DNA of 64,000 nt from Paramecium octaurelia (Eukaryota > Ciliophora > Oligohymenophorea > Peniculida > Parameciidae): assembly GCA_905182995.1 (NCBI GenBank), contig CAJJDP010000036.1, forward strand, positions 540,502 through 604,501, given 5' to 3'. A program made the position numbers and the translations under genes. Shown here piece by piece: positions 26,635 to 36,709 of this stretch. Position 1 is the first letter of the stretch; each line of letters opens with the position of its first letter. Under the pieces are notes generated by a model. The model did no database searches. It had not been told where the DNA came from and saw only the letters and a list, made by a program, of their open reading frames with translations.

Positions 26635-27281
26635 ATGGCGCTTGTTGAAGTGACAAACATAATCTTTGAAAATGAGTTGGCTTTATTCCAAAGTCCAATA
26701 TCTCTACAAATAACTTTTGAAGTTCTGAATAATTTAACAGATGAAATAGAATGGAAGTAAGAAATTAAAATTAAATTAGCTTGATTTACATAGGATCTCC
26801 TTTGAGTGACAAATATGATTAAGTCTTAGATAATTTTAGCATGGGTCCCTTACAAAGAGGGTTAATGCAATTCACTATAACAAGTCAGCCTCCAAATTAC
26901 CAATTAATCCCATCTAAGGAGGATTTGTTTAGTGTTTCCGCCTTAATATTGACCGCCAAATATCGATAAAAGGAATTTTTCAGAGTTGGTTATTATGTGT
27001 ATAACAATTACACAGAGGCAGAATTGATTGAAAATGAACCACAAGTAGTACTAATAGATAGAGTTTACCGACAAATATTGGGAAGCAATCCTCGGATAAC
27101 TAAATTTCCAATTGATTGGGAAGGGTAATTAACATAACTGTATGTTCCTCCGAGCAATCAATAGTTTATGTTTGAATCCTTGAATACGCAGCAGTTGAGC
27201 GGTGTTGGAATGCAAACAGAGAAAAATGACCAAGTCTAACAAGGATAGTAGAGTAGAGTATTTACGCAAAATTTATTTTGA
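26635..27281 (+). CDS. ASF1: Histone H3-H4 chaperone ASF1
   Basis: Encodes 207 residues after removal of a 23-nt intron (26757-26779). Residues 1-155 align by eye along the whole ASF1 immunoglobulin-like core: MALVEVTNIIFENE, LQITFEVLNNLTDEIEW, YIGSPLSDKYDQVLD, GPLQRGLMQF, IPSKEDLFSVSALILTAKYR, FFRVGYYVYNNYTE, and ILGSNPRITKFPIDW. The conserved Asp of the DQVLD strand and the Val of the VGYYV block used for H3-H4 binding are present. The ~45-residue tail is Gln-rich rather than strongly acidic as in yeast. Role: nuclear delivery and exchange of H3-H4 in replication and transcription. Confidence 0.95.
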
Positions 27282-27325
27282 ATGTTTAATTATTTGTTAT
27301 AATTACAAAAGTATTTAGATAATCA

Positions 27326-27690
27326 ATGATCGCTGGATATTTGCAGAATAAATTAATAGCGCAATCGAGCATTTAGGAAGTTCATGGGACTGATATGTTA
27401 GCCACCTTAGGTATTTGTGATTAACATTTAATATAGATAGAAGAACTTCGAAAATCTATATGGGCGGATAATCTCAATAGCAACTAAATCCATTGGATTT
27501 GGTTTAAATCAGTAGTGCATTACCGCAGTTCTCCTTTCAGTAAAACACTGATCAAAGATTATAGAATCTTTTAAACTCAAATTACTAATAGCAGATATCG
27601 TAATTGGCCAGTGCTCCCAATATTGATTTGATCAATTAGATCAAGGTATTTTCTGAACTCAATAATTTTAGGAATAAGCAAGAGTTGTGA
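27326..27690 (+). CDS. Small hypothetical protein, 112 aa
   Basis: One 26-nt intron near 27400 (GTATTTGTG...ATATAG) yields a 113-codon frame. The protein is Gln/Asn/Leu-rich (LDLVQISSALPQFSFQ) with no recognised domain. A second possible 26-nt intron, starting at GTATTTTCTG near 27646, would change only the last ~20 residues; I left it in as coding because VFSELNNFRNKQEL reads naturally. It lies 45 bp from ASF1 and 72 bp from the PWWP gene on the same strand. Confidence 0.5.
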
Positions 27691-27761
27691 GATTGCATTA
27701 TTAAGCTTGATTAATTTATGATATATTATAATATATAAATATTTTTAAATTATAATACCAA

Positions 27762-29297
27762 ATGGAATCTGAAGTACCTGAGAGTTATACTAAGGATGAG
27801 ATCGTGTGGGCAAAGATAAGAGGATGTAAGTGGTATACATTATTTTAGACCCCTGGTGGCCTGGAATTATAGCTGAAGTGATAAAAGATAAATAGTCATC
27901 AGAGCCTACAAAATATCTTGTTAATTTTATTGGAGATAACTCACAGTATGATTAACCTTTGAATAGAAGTTCCACATTACCTTTTTAAAGTCTTGCCAAA
28001 TATTAGGAGAAGTATGAGGAAATAGTTCAAAAAATCAAGACTAAACAACTCAAAGATTCGGTCTCAGCAGCAGATTAAATTTTGAAAGGGTAATCGACAT
28101 ATGAAAGTATTTAAATTCTGATATTAGTTGAATCAAAAAAAATCTCTAACAAAAAGAATTTCACTAAAACAGTCAGTAAGCGTAAGAGAACAAGATCATC
28201 ATCGAGTGAAGAACACAGTGGGATATATGGATCATCTAGAAAATCGAAGATGGATTCTGAGGATATCACGAAACCTGACAATTTTAGTTCAGAGATTTAA
28301 GAGTTATTGAAATTGATGTCTGAGACTAAATTGAATCCACACTAAATAGAAACTAAAATATCAAGTGTATGAGATAAAGTAATTAAAATGATAGCTGACT
28401 CAAATTCTTGATTTGGATAGACCAGACATAATGGAAATATTATAGGGACCGAATGGAAAATAGTTAATGTAGATTCAAGCACGATTGACTGATAAAAAGA
28501 GTCTTTCCTAAGCCCAAGTCGATTTTACGCAGCTCCTTGAGAAATTGAAATCAATTGTATTGAGAACGGTAATACAGAAATGAAAAATCTAGTTTTTTAC
28601 AGTATTTTGATCCGACCGAAATCATCCAGTAATTGCATTAAGTATCAGGTCAAAAGAAGATCACCTAAAAGTTATTAGAGAAATTGTCGAATCAGCCGAA
28701 TTTCATTTTGGATTGTATCATATATAAAGATGATTTTATAGCTGAAGATGACAGTGAAGAGTCAGATTCAGAGGAGAGTGATGGGGAAAGCGAGGAGGAT
28801 GAATCAAGTGAAGAATCAGTGAAAAAGGGCAAATACTAGAAGCAGATTCCCATTACTAAACCAATCATCAGAAAAAAATACCCTTAGAATCAATCCCCTA
28901 AGAAAGCCAGAAAATAGAGTCAGGATATTCCAAATCCTTTGCAAAAAAACAAAGTGGTTTAGAAGATCTCTGAGACTATTTCTGAACATACTGATTAAAG
29001 TATTCCAAAGAGGATAAGTGAAGATATTGAGAGCAGGATTAGGTTGTGTGATTCGAATATGGGATTTGTATATAAGAAAAAATATCGTACAATTCTAGAG
29101 AATATTAAAGTATGCATGTTTCTTTATCTTAGAAATAATCCAAACAAGATATAATCAATTTGTTATAAAATAGTTCAAATTCAGAATAGTTATGGAGTAA
29201 ACATAATTTTTAATTTTTAGATCTTCTGAATGGTCATACCCAAAGTATGAACCAGAGCGGCAATAAGCAAAATGATTATGAATAATAATATTCATGA
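27762..29297 (+). CDS. PWWP-domain chromatin protein with IBD/TFIIS-N-like domains (LEDGF/HDGF-like)
   Basis: A 475-residue protein with four introns (27826-27848, 28367-28394, 28569-28602, 29110-29132). Residues ~10-95 are a PWWP domain: YTKDEIVWAKIRGYPWWPGII, then YLVNFIGDNSQYD (the aromatic cage region). A basic Ser-rich linker follows. Residues ~190-290 (KLNPHQIETKISSLTQILD, then DIMEILQGPNGKQLM) form a helical domain placed like the integrase-binding/TFIIS-N fold of LEDGF. An acidic Ser/Glu patch and basic region come next, with a final ~90-residue helical block. Known role of such proteins: reading H3K36 methylation and tethering partners to transcribed chromatin. Adjacency to ASF1 suggests, but does not prove, a functional chromatin neighbourhood. 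Confidence 0.83.
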
Positions 29298-29371
29298 ATA
29301 TGTTCAACTAATATTATTCAAAAATTGGTTTGTCTGATAATTAATTTAAATTCAAATATTATCTCAACTTC

Positions 29372-32300
29372 ATGGATATTTATTAACTCTTAAGTTTTGA
29401 TGGATTCAACAACACCTTGGAGATCATTCTTAACAAAGTCGCCTGCTAGAAGTTGCAACAGATACAAAACAACCTAAATATTATTTGCATTATTGGATCC
29501 CAAAAGTCAGGCAAAAGTTGGTTATTGAATAAGCTCTTTATGCAGGGTTAAGGTTTTCAATCTAGCACCAAAGTATCAATCATAATAAACTCAAGGGATT
29601 CTATTTCACATATGATGGTTAATTGATTATAGATACAGAAGGCTTGGGTTGTGGTGATCAAAGAAAAGACATGCAAATCATCCTCCTTGCCTCTCTTCTA
29701 TCCAGTGTAGTAATCTACTGCGGTATGCTATCATAACCAATATACTTTAGGTTATTCAGTGGAAGATTTTGAACTCATGATTAATCTTGAAGACTATGAG
29801 GACTTTCTACCTCCTTTCATTTGGGTTTTGAGAGACATACAAAATAAGGATGCCCTCTAGCCTAAAGAACTACTTGAAAGATAGTTTAAATCGCAAAATA
29901 GAGTGAAGAAACACCTACTTAAACTTTTCTCAGATTTTGTTACAGTTCCATCATCTAGCGAAAGTATCGAGTTCATAGATTCTATGGCTTTGCTAAGGAG
30001 AAAAGTGCTGAATTATGCAAAGCCAAAGAAAGTCTATCAGAACATTTATTTGAATGGCCCACTTTTGGTAGAGATGATTTAGATGGTGGTTGCTAAATTC
30101 AACAGCAATTAATCCGTTGACTTAAGGCAAGTTACTGAAACCATGGTAGACAAACAATCTACAGTTCTGTTGAATGAAGCATTTAAAAAATATGAGCAAA
30201 CTATTACATAGCTCAAATTGCCAACATGCTCATTTGAAGAATTAAAGAACCATCATAAAGATTCAGAACTCAAGGCTTTGGAATGTTTGAAATCTAAAAT
30301 CAACGATAAAGATTTAAATGATGATTTACATCAAATGTGCAAAGAGACATTCAAGGAAATCTGCAAACGAAACGAATAAGAAGCAACTAATTTATGCAAT
30401 CAATTTATCAATTAAGAATTTCAGACTTTGCAAAAACGATTATCTGAATATAGAAGTATCTTAGAATTTGAGAGAGACATCAAACTGTTCTATTAATTTT
30501 TATTAGAACATGGACCTAAAACTGTGTTAAAGCAGCAAGTTTATTAAGAATTTTATAATAAGATGATGACAGAAGGTACTAACATGTTCATTAAGTAGTA
30601 AAATTAACAATAATAATAACAATAACAATAACAATAACAACATCCCTTACAAATAAAAAATGAAAATATCAATACTGAAAAAGATAAAACCATTAATGAA
30701 TTGATTTGTAAAGTTAAAGAATAAGAAAATAAAATTTATTCTTAATCATCATAAATTAAATTATTAGAGGAATAACTATTTTCTTCAGATAAGTAATTAG
30801 AAATTTTATAAGCAGAAATACTTAAGTAAAAAGAACTCCATCAATCGCAATTTAAATAATTCGAAAGAAACATCTATCTAAAGGAGTCAGAATTCAACAA
30901 AATGAAGGCACTTAATGAGTAGAAGATTCAACATCTAACAAAACAATTAGAATAGAGTTAGCGAAAAGAAACTCAAATGGATTCGTCATTTCTCTCAACT
31001 AAGTCAGAATACACAATTTAAATTAGAGATGTCTAATCAAAATATGAGTAAATGATCACTTAATTGCAAGAAAGACTGTTAGCATAAACTGACAAAACTT
31101 AGCAACTTTAAGATCAACTAAATAATCTTGAACAATAAAATACTTAGGCATAATTTAAACTCTAGAGCAAAGAAAGTAAAATTTATGAATATTAATAATA
31201 AATCTAAATCCTGAAGAACTCAGTAATTCAATTGCCATAAATTGACAATTCCAACAATGAAGAAAATGAAAAATAAATTACTAAGTTGAAAGAAATTATA
31301 GAAACTTAGGAATCTCAATTGAAGGAAAAGACATCATAGTTAATACAATTAAAATCCAATTTAGAAATAGAACAAGCATTGATTGCTTAAGAGAAACAAT
31401 TCTTGGAGATTTAACTCAAGGATCTTTCAGAACAATTAAAGCTTGAGAAGAAGAACCATGAATAAACTCTAAGTCTATTTGAAAGTTAGAATGATGTGAA
31501 TAAAAGTTAAGTGTTCTCTAAATAATATATGGAAATGAAAGATATGCATTTGAATGAAATGAAATAATTAGAACAAGAATTTGAAATCTAAAGAAGGAAA
31601 ATGTAATAATAGATTGAATATTTGAATTCAGAATTAAATAAAACTGAGAGTTAGCTATTGTATCAATAAAATGATTTTACAAGGGAATTGTAATAAGCCA
31701 AAACTTAGATTCTTAATTATGAAGACAACATTTAGAGATTGAATAGAGAATTCATGTTATTAGAATAGTAAAAGACTAGAATCCAGAGAGAATTGGAAGA
31801 AAAATTGATTTTGAAAACTAGGAATCATCAAATAGAAATTGAGGAATTGAAAAAGTAGAATTTGAATGAATATAGATTATTATAAAATAAAAATGAAGAA
31901 TAAATAGCGTAATTAAGATAGATGTATGATTTGGAGAGACAAAAGGTTGAATAAAAGTTTATGGAAGATAGAAAGGTTATGGAAGAAAAGTATAACTAGA
32001 TGGTTGAGGAATTGGAGAATCAATTTGATAATAATTAAGATGAAGAAATTTCGAAGCTTTAGAAAAAGCTAAAATAAACTGATTTGTAATTGCAACAATT
32101 GTCATAACATTGGCAAAATGAAAATGATTTAAAATAAAAATAGATTTTAACTTTAGAACAAGTCAACAACTCTTTAAAAATATCAATTTAATAATTTTAG
32201 GATGATTAATTGAATTTATAAAAGTAAGTGCAAGATTTGCATCAACTCAATTAAATCAAGGAGGAAGAACTTAGTATTTTGAAATAATAAGGATAATATG

Positions 32301-33718
32301 AATCTTTAAATCATATTAAATAAGATTAAATAGAAAAAATGAAATAGAATAATTCCTTAGAAAAATAGAAGCTTACAGAATAGATTATTGAATTAAGAAA
32401 ATAATTAGATGATGCATAAGATGAAAATATTAAAATGAAAGTAGAATATGAAAAGCAATTGGCATTAATTACATAGGAAAATGAATTTAATTCACATAAG
32501 CTAGAATAACTATAAACTCAACTATAAAACTATGAATCAAAAAATTTTACATAATTAATTAAGATTGAAAGCAACGTTGCTCAATTAACACTAGAAACTG
32601 ATCTTAAAGAATAACAGTAAAAATATGAAAAGTTAAGACAATAATATAAAGAATAAGAAATCAATAATAATAAAATAGTTGTTGAATTGCAACAATAAGT
32701 TGAATAATTAAAAATCTAATTGTAAGAAGAGTAAAATAATTAATAAAAGAAGAATGTAAATCTTCCAGCCCAATAAAATAATGTGTAGTCAAACACTTAA
32801 CTCATTAATTAATTAAAATAATAAATTGAAAATTTGTAAAATGAATTGTAGGAACTGAAATCACTACACGAACGTGATACATTATTATGGGAAGGAAAAT
32901 TTAAGTTCTTGCAATAATAAAAGGATTAGTCGAAATAAGATTTACAAGAAGCCATGAAAAAGTTTGAGTTTACTATAAATCATCTCTAAAAAGCAAGATA
33001 ATAGGATTTAGAGGAGGAGAGTAATTCTATTTCTGAAATGTTGGTAACTTTAGAAAAAAAGTATTAATTATAAGTTTTAGATCTTACCGAACATCATTAG
33101 GCAATTATTAATGAATATACAATGAAGATTGAATAATTACAAAAAGAATTAACATTGAACAATATGTCAAATCAAAATTATCAGAAAGGTGATTTGAGTG
33201 ACATCTCTTCTCTTTATGAAAATCAAATTGAATAAATCAAACTATAATATGAAACAAAAATTGAAGAATTATACTTAAATCAGACTGAAGAAAGGCAGAT
33301 TTGGAGAGCTAAGCTAAGCGAAGCAGAAGAAAAGTTAAAAGAAGCAGAAATAAGAAGATCAAATATGGTATTTGAGCATGAGAAGGAAAGGGCTAAATGG
33401 AACATTGAGAAGGATGAATTGAAATATCAGAAGAATGAATTGTAAGAATAGTGCTCGAATTTAGAATAATAAAAAAATAAGTCTGATAAGAAAAATAAAA
33501 AGGTTGGAACTATAAGAACTAGATTGAGTCCCAATAAATCTCCTGGTAATTTGTTGATTAATATAGTAGGAACTTTTTCTAATGCTTCGAAGTTAGGACA
33601 GTCCTTTGATACTTTCTAATAAGCGAGTATGGAACTTCCAGAAGAAAATAAGTCGATTCATTTGAATCCTGGAGAATCTTTCGAAGCTTATTATTAAGCG
33701 TAAAAAAAGTTTGATTGA
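29372..33718 (+). CDS. Guanylate-binding-protein-like GTPase with giant coiled coil
   Basis: Encodes 1,431 residues with two introns (29573-29595 and 29723-29750), both inside the GTPase domain. G1 is GSQKSGKSWLLNKL, G3 is DTEGLG, and the GBP-type RD motif (in place of NKxD) is in IWVLRDIQ. A helical middle domain follows to ~residue 400 (FKEICKRNEQEATNLCNQF). Around 30597-30645 a tract of TAA/TAG/CAA codons gives about a dozen consecutive Gln. From ~430 to ~1370 the protein is almost uninterrupted coiled coil rich in Gln, Glu and Lys, ending in a basic Ser/Pro segment and acidic tail. Family knowledge: GBPs are dynamin-superfamily GTPases that oligomerise on membranes. The ~940-residue coil is far longer than in animal GBPs. 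No CaaX box is present. Confidence 0.9.
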
Positions 33719-34138
33719 TAATTAATATACATTTATTATTCATGCTATTTGTTTGAAAGCATTAATATAATCAAATTGAATAATATTAGCCCATTTCAGT
33801 CAGTTTATTTATATGGTATTTGACCTTCGTAATACTTAAAATTATTTACATAAAAAGGGATCATTTATTACTAACTGGTAATTAGGGTAGGGAGAGTGTA
33901 GAAGATTTTTAATACATCAATAGTATAATTCGAAATATCATTAGGATCCGATATTAAATTTTTTTGAACTAAATCTTAGAGAAATGTAATGGATACAATT
34001 ATCATATAAAATCAAACAAAGAAAATATGAAAAAAATTTCATTTTCTAATGTTTGAGATGACTTTTTTTCAAAGAGATTTAGGTCAGGCTTGAGAGATTT
34101 TTTGATAAGAGGTATGTTTAAATATGGCATATTTATCA
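33719..34138. other. 420-bp intergenic region
   Basis: AT-rich sequence between the GBP-like gene and the first copy of the 1,252-bp duplication. All frames contain TGA. Nothing recognisable is present. Confidence 0.4.
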
Positions 34139-35390
34139 TAATGAATAATTCTTTCGACTTGTTAGAAATAACATTTTTTTAAATGAACCTAATTTGTCAG
34201 TTTTAATATGAATTCGAATAATTAGGAATTGCTTATTAAGATAAATTGTTTGATCTTGTTTAATCAATAGTGCAGACATCTCATCTATCAAATCTAGTGC
34301 AATTTCTTTCGCAAGAGATATGGGTGTCTATAAAGATAAAGATTATAGAATGAACTTATACAAGATTTTTGCAAGGATAAAACAAAGAGAATATAAATGG
34401 AAGCTTGATTAACTATCTTGTAAGTCTATGAATTGCCATATAGATGTAGGGTTGGTCTAAAATGGCAAGCGGAATGAAGGATACAAATTTAAAGTTACAA
34501 AATTAAGTATTAACGAAAAAATAGCCTAAAACTAGAGAAGGAATGAAACTGTATTTGTTTATGGTTAATAACTATGGAGTATTCATAGCTTAGTTTAGTC
34601 AAGAATTAAATTGCCATGATTAATTAATTGAATTGAAGAAATACAGTAAATTAAAAGTGAAGCTAATTTAGCTTTAATTATTTCAATTTTAATTTAGAAT
34701 TAGATATCATAAAGCAATAGAGGGAACCTATTGATTACTTAGTTATTGGTAAAATAAAACACAGCAAATTGTTAAAATTATAAAATTAATTAAAGCTATA
34801 ATTTAATGACATCTAATAATAGATATTAATGAAACTTATGTTGTTAAATTAATAACTTATATATATATAATATTTCGAATAAGTGCTTAAACCTAAATCC
34901 AAAGATCAGTATGATATAGTCGTTCGAAATTTGAAAGGCAAGATAGATGAAATATCTAGAATCGTGATCAAGGTTAAGAATACTTGAAAATTTGAAATGA
35001 TCATCTTTTGTTATAATAAAAGATATTGTAGTCTTAAAATGACTAAATAATGTATTATTTTTATATCTAAATTATTTCAATATATAATGATTGGAGAAGA
35101 AATGGGTAAAGTTGAAGATTGTATTTCGATCTATAAAATTGAGTCAGCATTTTAAGACCTTATAAAACGAATTCAAAAGAAGATAAAGAAATTTCAACAT
35201 TTGAAAAATGTAATGGATGACCCAATTCTAATGAAAAACATTTTAGAAAAAGGTAAAACTATCCTTAGATATCCGATCCTTAGGTTAGGATGGAGAATAT
35301 AGGACTAGGAGAGGGAATAATCGAATTTAGAAGGGTGATAAAAAATTATATCAATGCAAAGTCTGTTAAAAGACATATCATAAATCATAA
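34139..35390 (+). repeat. First copy of exact 1,252-bp tandem duplication
   Basis: This block is repeated at 35392-36643 at a constant offset of 1,253 bases, with the single N at 35391 between the copies. Every line I compared matches, including AT dinucleotide runs. The first copy stops exactly at the N, the second continues into unique sequence. This is what an unmerged overlap of two contigs looks like. The real locus probably has one copy. Confidence 0.93.
35087..35390 (+). pseudogene. Truncated duplicate of the C2H2 zinc-finger gene
   Basis: This is the first copy of the zinc-finger gene described at 36340. It starts with the same MIGEEMGKVED but is cut by the N after the two cysteines and the linker (CKVCQKTYHKSQ), before the zinc-binding histidines. 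It is very likely an assembly artefact and not a biological pseudogene. Confidence 0.75.
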
Positions 35391-35391
35391 N
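35391..35391. other. Single N, contig junction
   Basis: One undetermined base separates the two copies of the 1,252-bp block. It marks a scaffolding join. Confidence 0.9.
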
Positions 35392-36643
35392 TAATGAATA
35401 ATTCTTTCGACTTGTTAGAAATAACATTTTTTTAAATGAACCTAATTTGTCAGTTTTAATATGAATTCGAATAATTAGGAATTGCTTATTAAGATAAATT
35501 GTTTGATCTTGTTTAATCAATAGTGCAGACATCTCATCTATCAAATCTAGTGCAATTTCTTTCGCAAGAGATATGGGTGTCTATAAAGATAAAGATTATA
35601 GAATGAACTTATACAAGATTTTTGCAAGGATAAAACAAAGAGAATATAAATGGAAGCTTGATTAACTATCTTGTAAGTCTATGAATTGCCATATAGATGT
35701 AGGGTTGGTCTAAAATGGCAAGCGGAATGAAGGATACAAATTTAAAGTTACAAAATTAAGTATTAACGAAAAAATAGCCTAAAACTAGAGAAGGAATGAA
35801 ACTGTATTTGTTTATGGTTAATAACTATGGAGTATTCATAGCTTAGTTTAGTCAAGAATTAAATTGCCATGATTAATTAATTGAATTGAAGAAATACAGT
35901 AAATTAAAAGTGAAGCTAATTTAGCTTTAATTATTTCAATTTTAATTTAGAATTAGATATCATAAAGCAATAGAGGGAACCTATTGATTACTTAGTTATT
36001 GGTAAAATAAAACACAGCAAATTGTTAAAATTATAAAATTAATTAAAGCTATAATTTAATGACATCTAATAATAGATATTAATGAAACTTATGTTGTTAA
36101 ATTAATAACTTATATATATATAATATTTCGAATAAGTGCTTAAACCTAAATCCAAAGATCAGTATGATATAGTCGTTCGAAATTTGAAAGGCAAGATAGA
36201 TGAAATATCTAGAATCGTGATCAAGGTTAAGAATACTTGAAAATTTGAAATGATCATCTTTTGTTATAATAAAAGATATTGTAGTCTTAAAATGACTAAA
36301 TAATGTATTATTTTTATATCTAAATTATTTCAATATATAATGATTGGAGAAGAAATGGGTAAAGTTGAAGATTGTATTTCGATCTATAAAATTGAGTCAG
36401 CATTTTAAGACCTTATAAAACGAATTCAAAAGAAGATAAAGAAATTTCAACATTTGAAAAATGTAATGGATGACCCAATTCTAATGAAAAACATTTTAGA
36501 AAAAGGTAAAACTATCCTTAGATATCCGATCCTTAGGTTAGGATGGAGAATATAGGACTAGGAGAGGGAATAATCGAATTTAGAAGGGTGATAAAAAATT
36601 ATATCAATGCAAAGTCTGTTAAAAGACATATCATAAATCATAA
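35392..36643 (+). repeat. Second copy of exact 1,252-bp tandem duplication
   Basis: Same sequence as 34139-35390. It runs on into unique sequence (CAACTGGGAGGAC...) that completes the zinc-finger reading frame, so this copy carries the true downstream context. Confidence 0.93.
35394..36339 (+). pseudogene. Unresolved coding-like fragments upstream of the zinc finger
   Basis: Several coding-like stretches lie here in different frames: 35394-35606 (MNNSFDLLEITFF..., 70 aa to TGA), an overlapping frame with DMGVYKDKDYRMNLYKIF, and later VLKPKSKDQYDIVVRNLKGK. I could not link them by plausible introns. They may be an intron-rich gene, an eroded gene, or fragments broken by sequencing errors. The same fragments occur 1,253 bases earlier. 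No family is recognised. Confidence 0.3.
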
Positions 36644-36709
36644 CAACTGGGAGGACATTTAAGGAAAGGGCACCCAAAAAAGGATAATTTAGACGTTGGT
36701 TAACCTTGA
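36340..36709 (+). CDS. Small C2H2 zinc-finger protein with QxLGGH-type helix
   Basis: A 112-residue frame after removal of a 31-nt intron between the N-terminal helix and the finger region. Residues ~1-60 are a basic helix (FQDLIKRIQKKIKKFQHL). The finger reads CKVCQKTYHKSQQLGGHLRK and ends GHPKK, giving C-x2-C-x12-H-x4-H. QQLGGH at the recognition helix closely matches the QALGGH motif known mainly from plant C2H2 factors. The stop follows ~10 residues after the finger. The single finger and short size are unusual for a DNA-binding factor; RNA or protein binding is also possible. The finger spans the edge between duplicated and unique sequence. Confidence 0.62.

Noticed and set aside
30597-30645. 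Dense cluster of in-frame TAA/TAG codons that looks like a gene end
   Set aside because: TAA and TAG are Gln here. The frame continues for over 1,000 codons with consistent coiled-coil composition, so it is a poly-Gln tract.
34139-36643. Recent tandem gene duplication or transposon
   Set aside because: Perfect identity, a single N at the junction and a truncated gene in copy 1 fit an assembly overlap. No terminal repeats or target-site duplication flank the copies.
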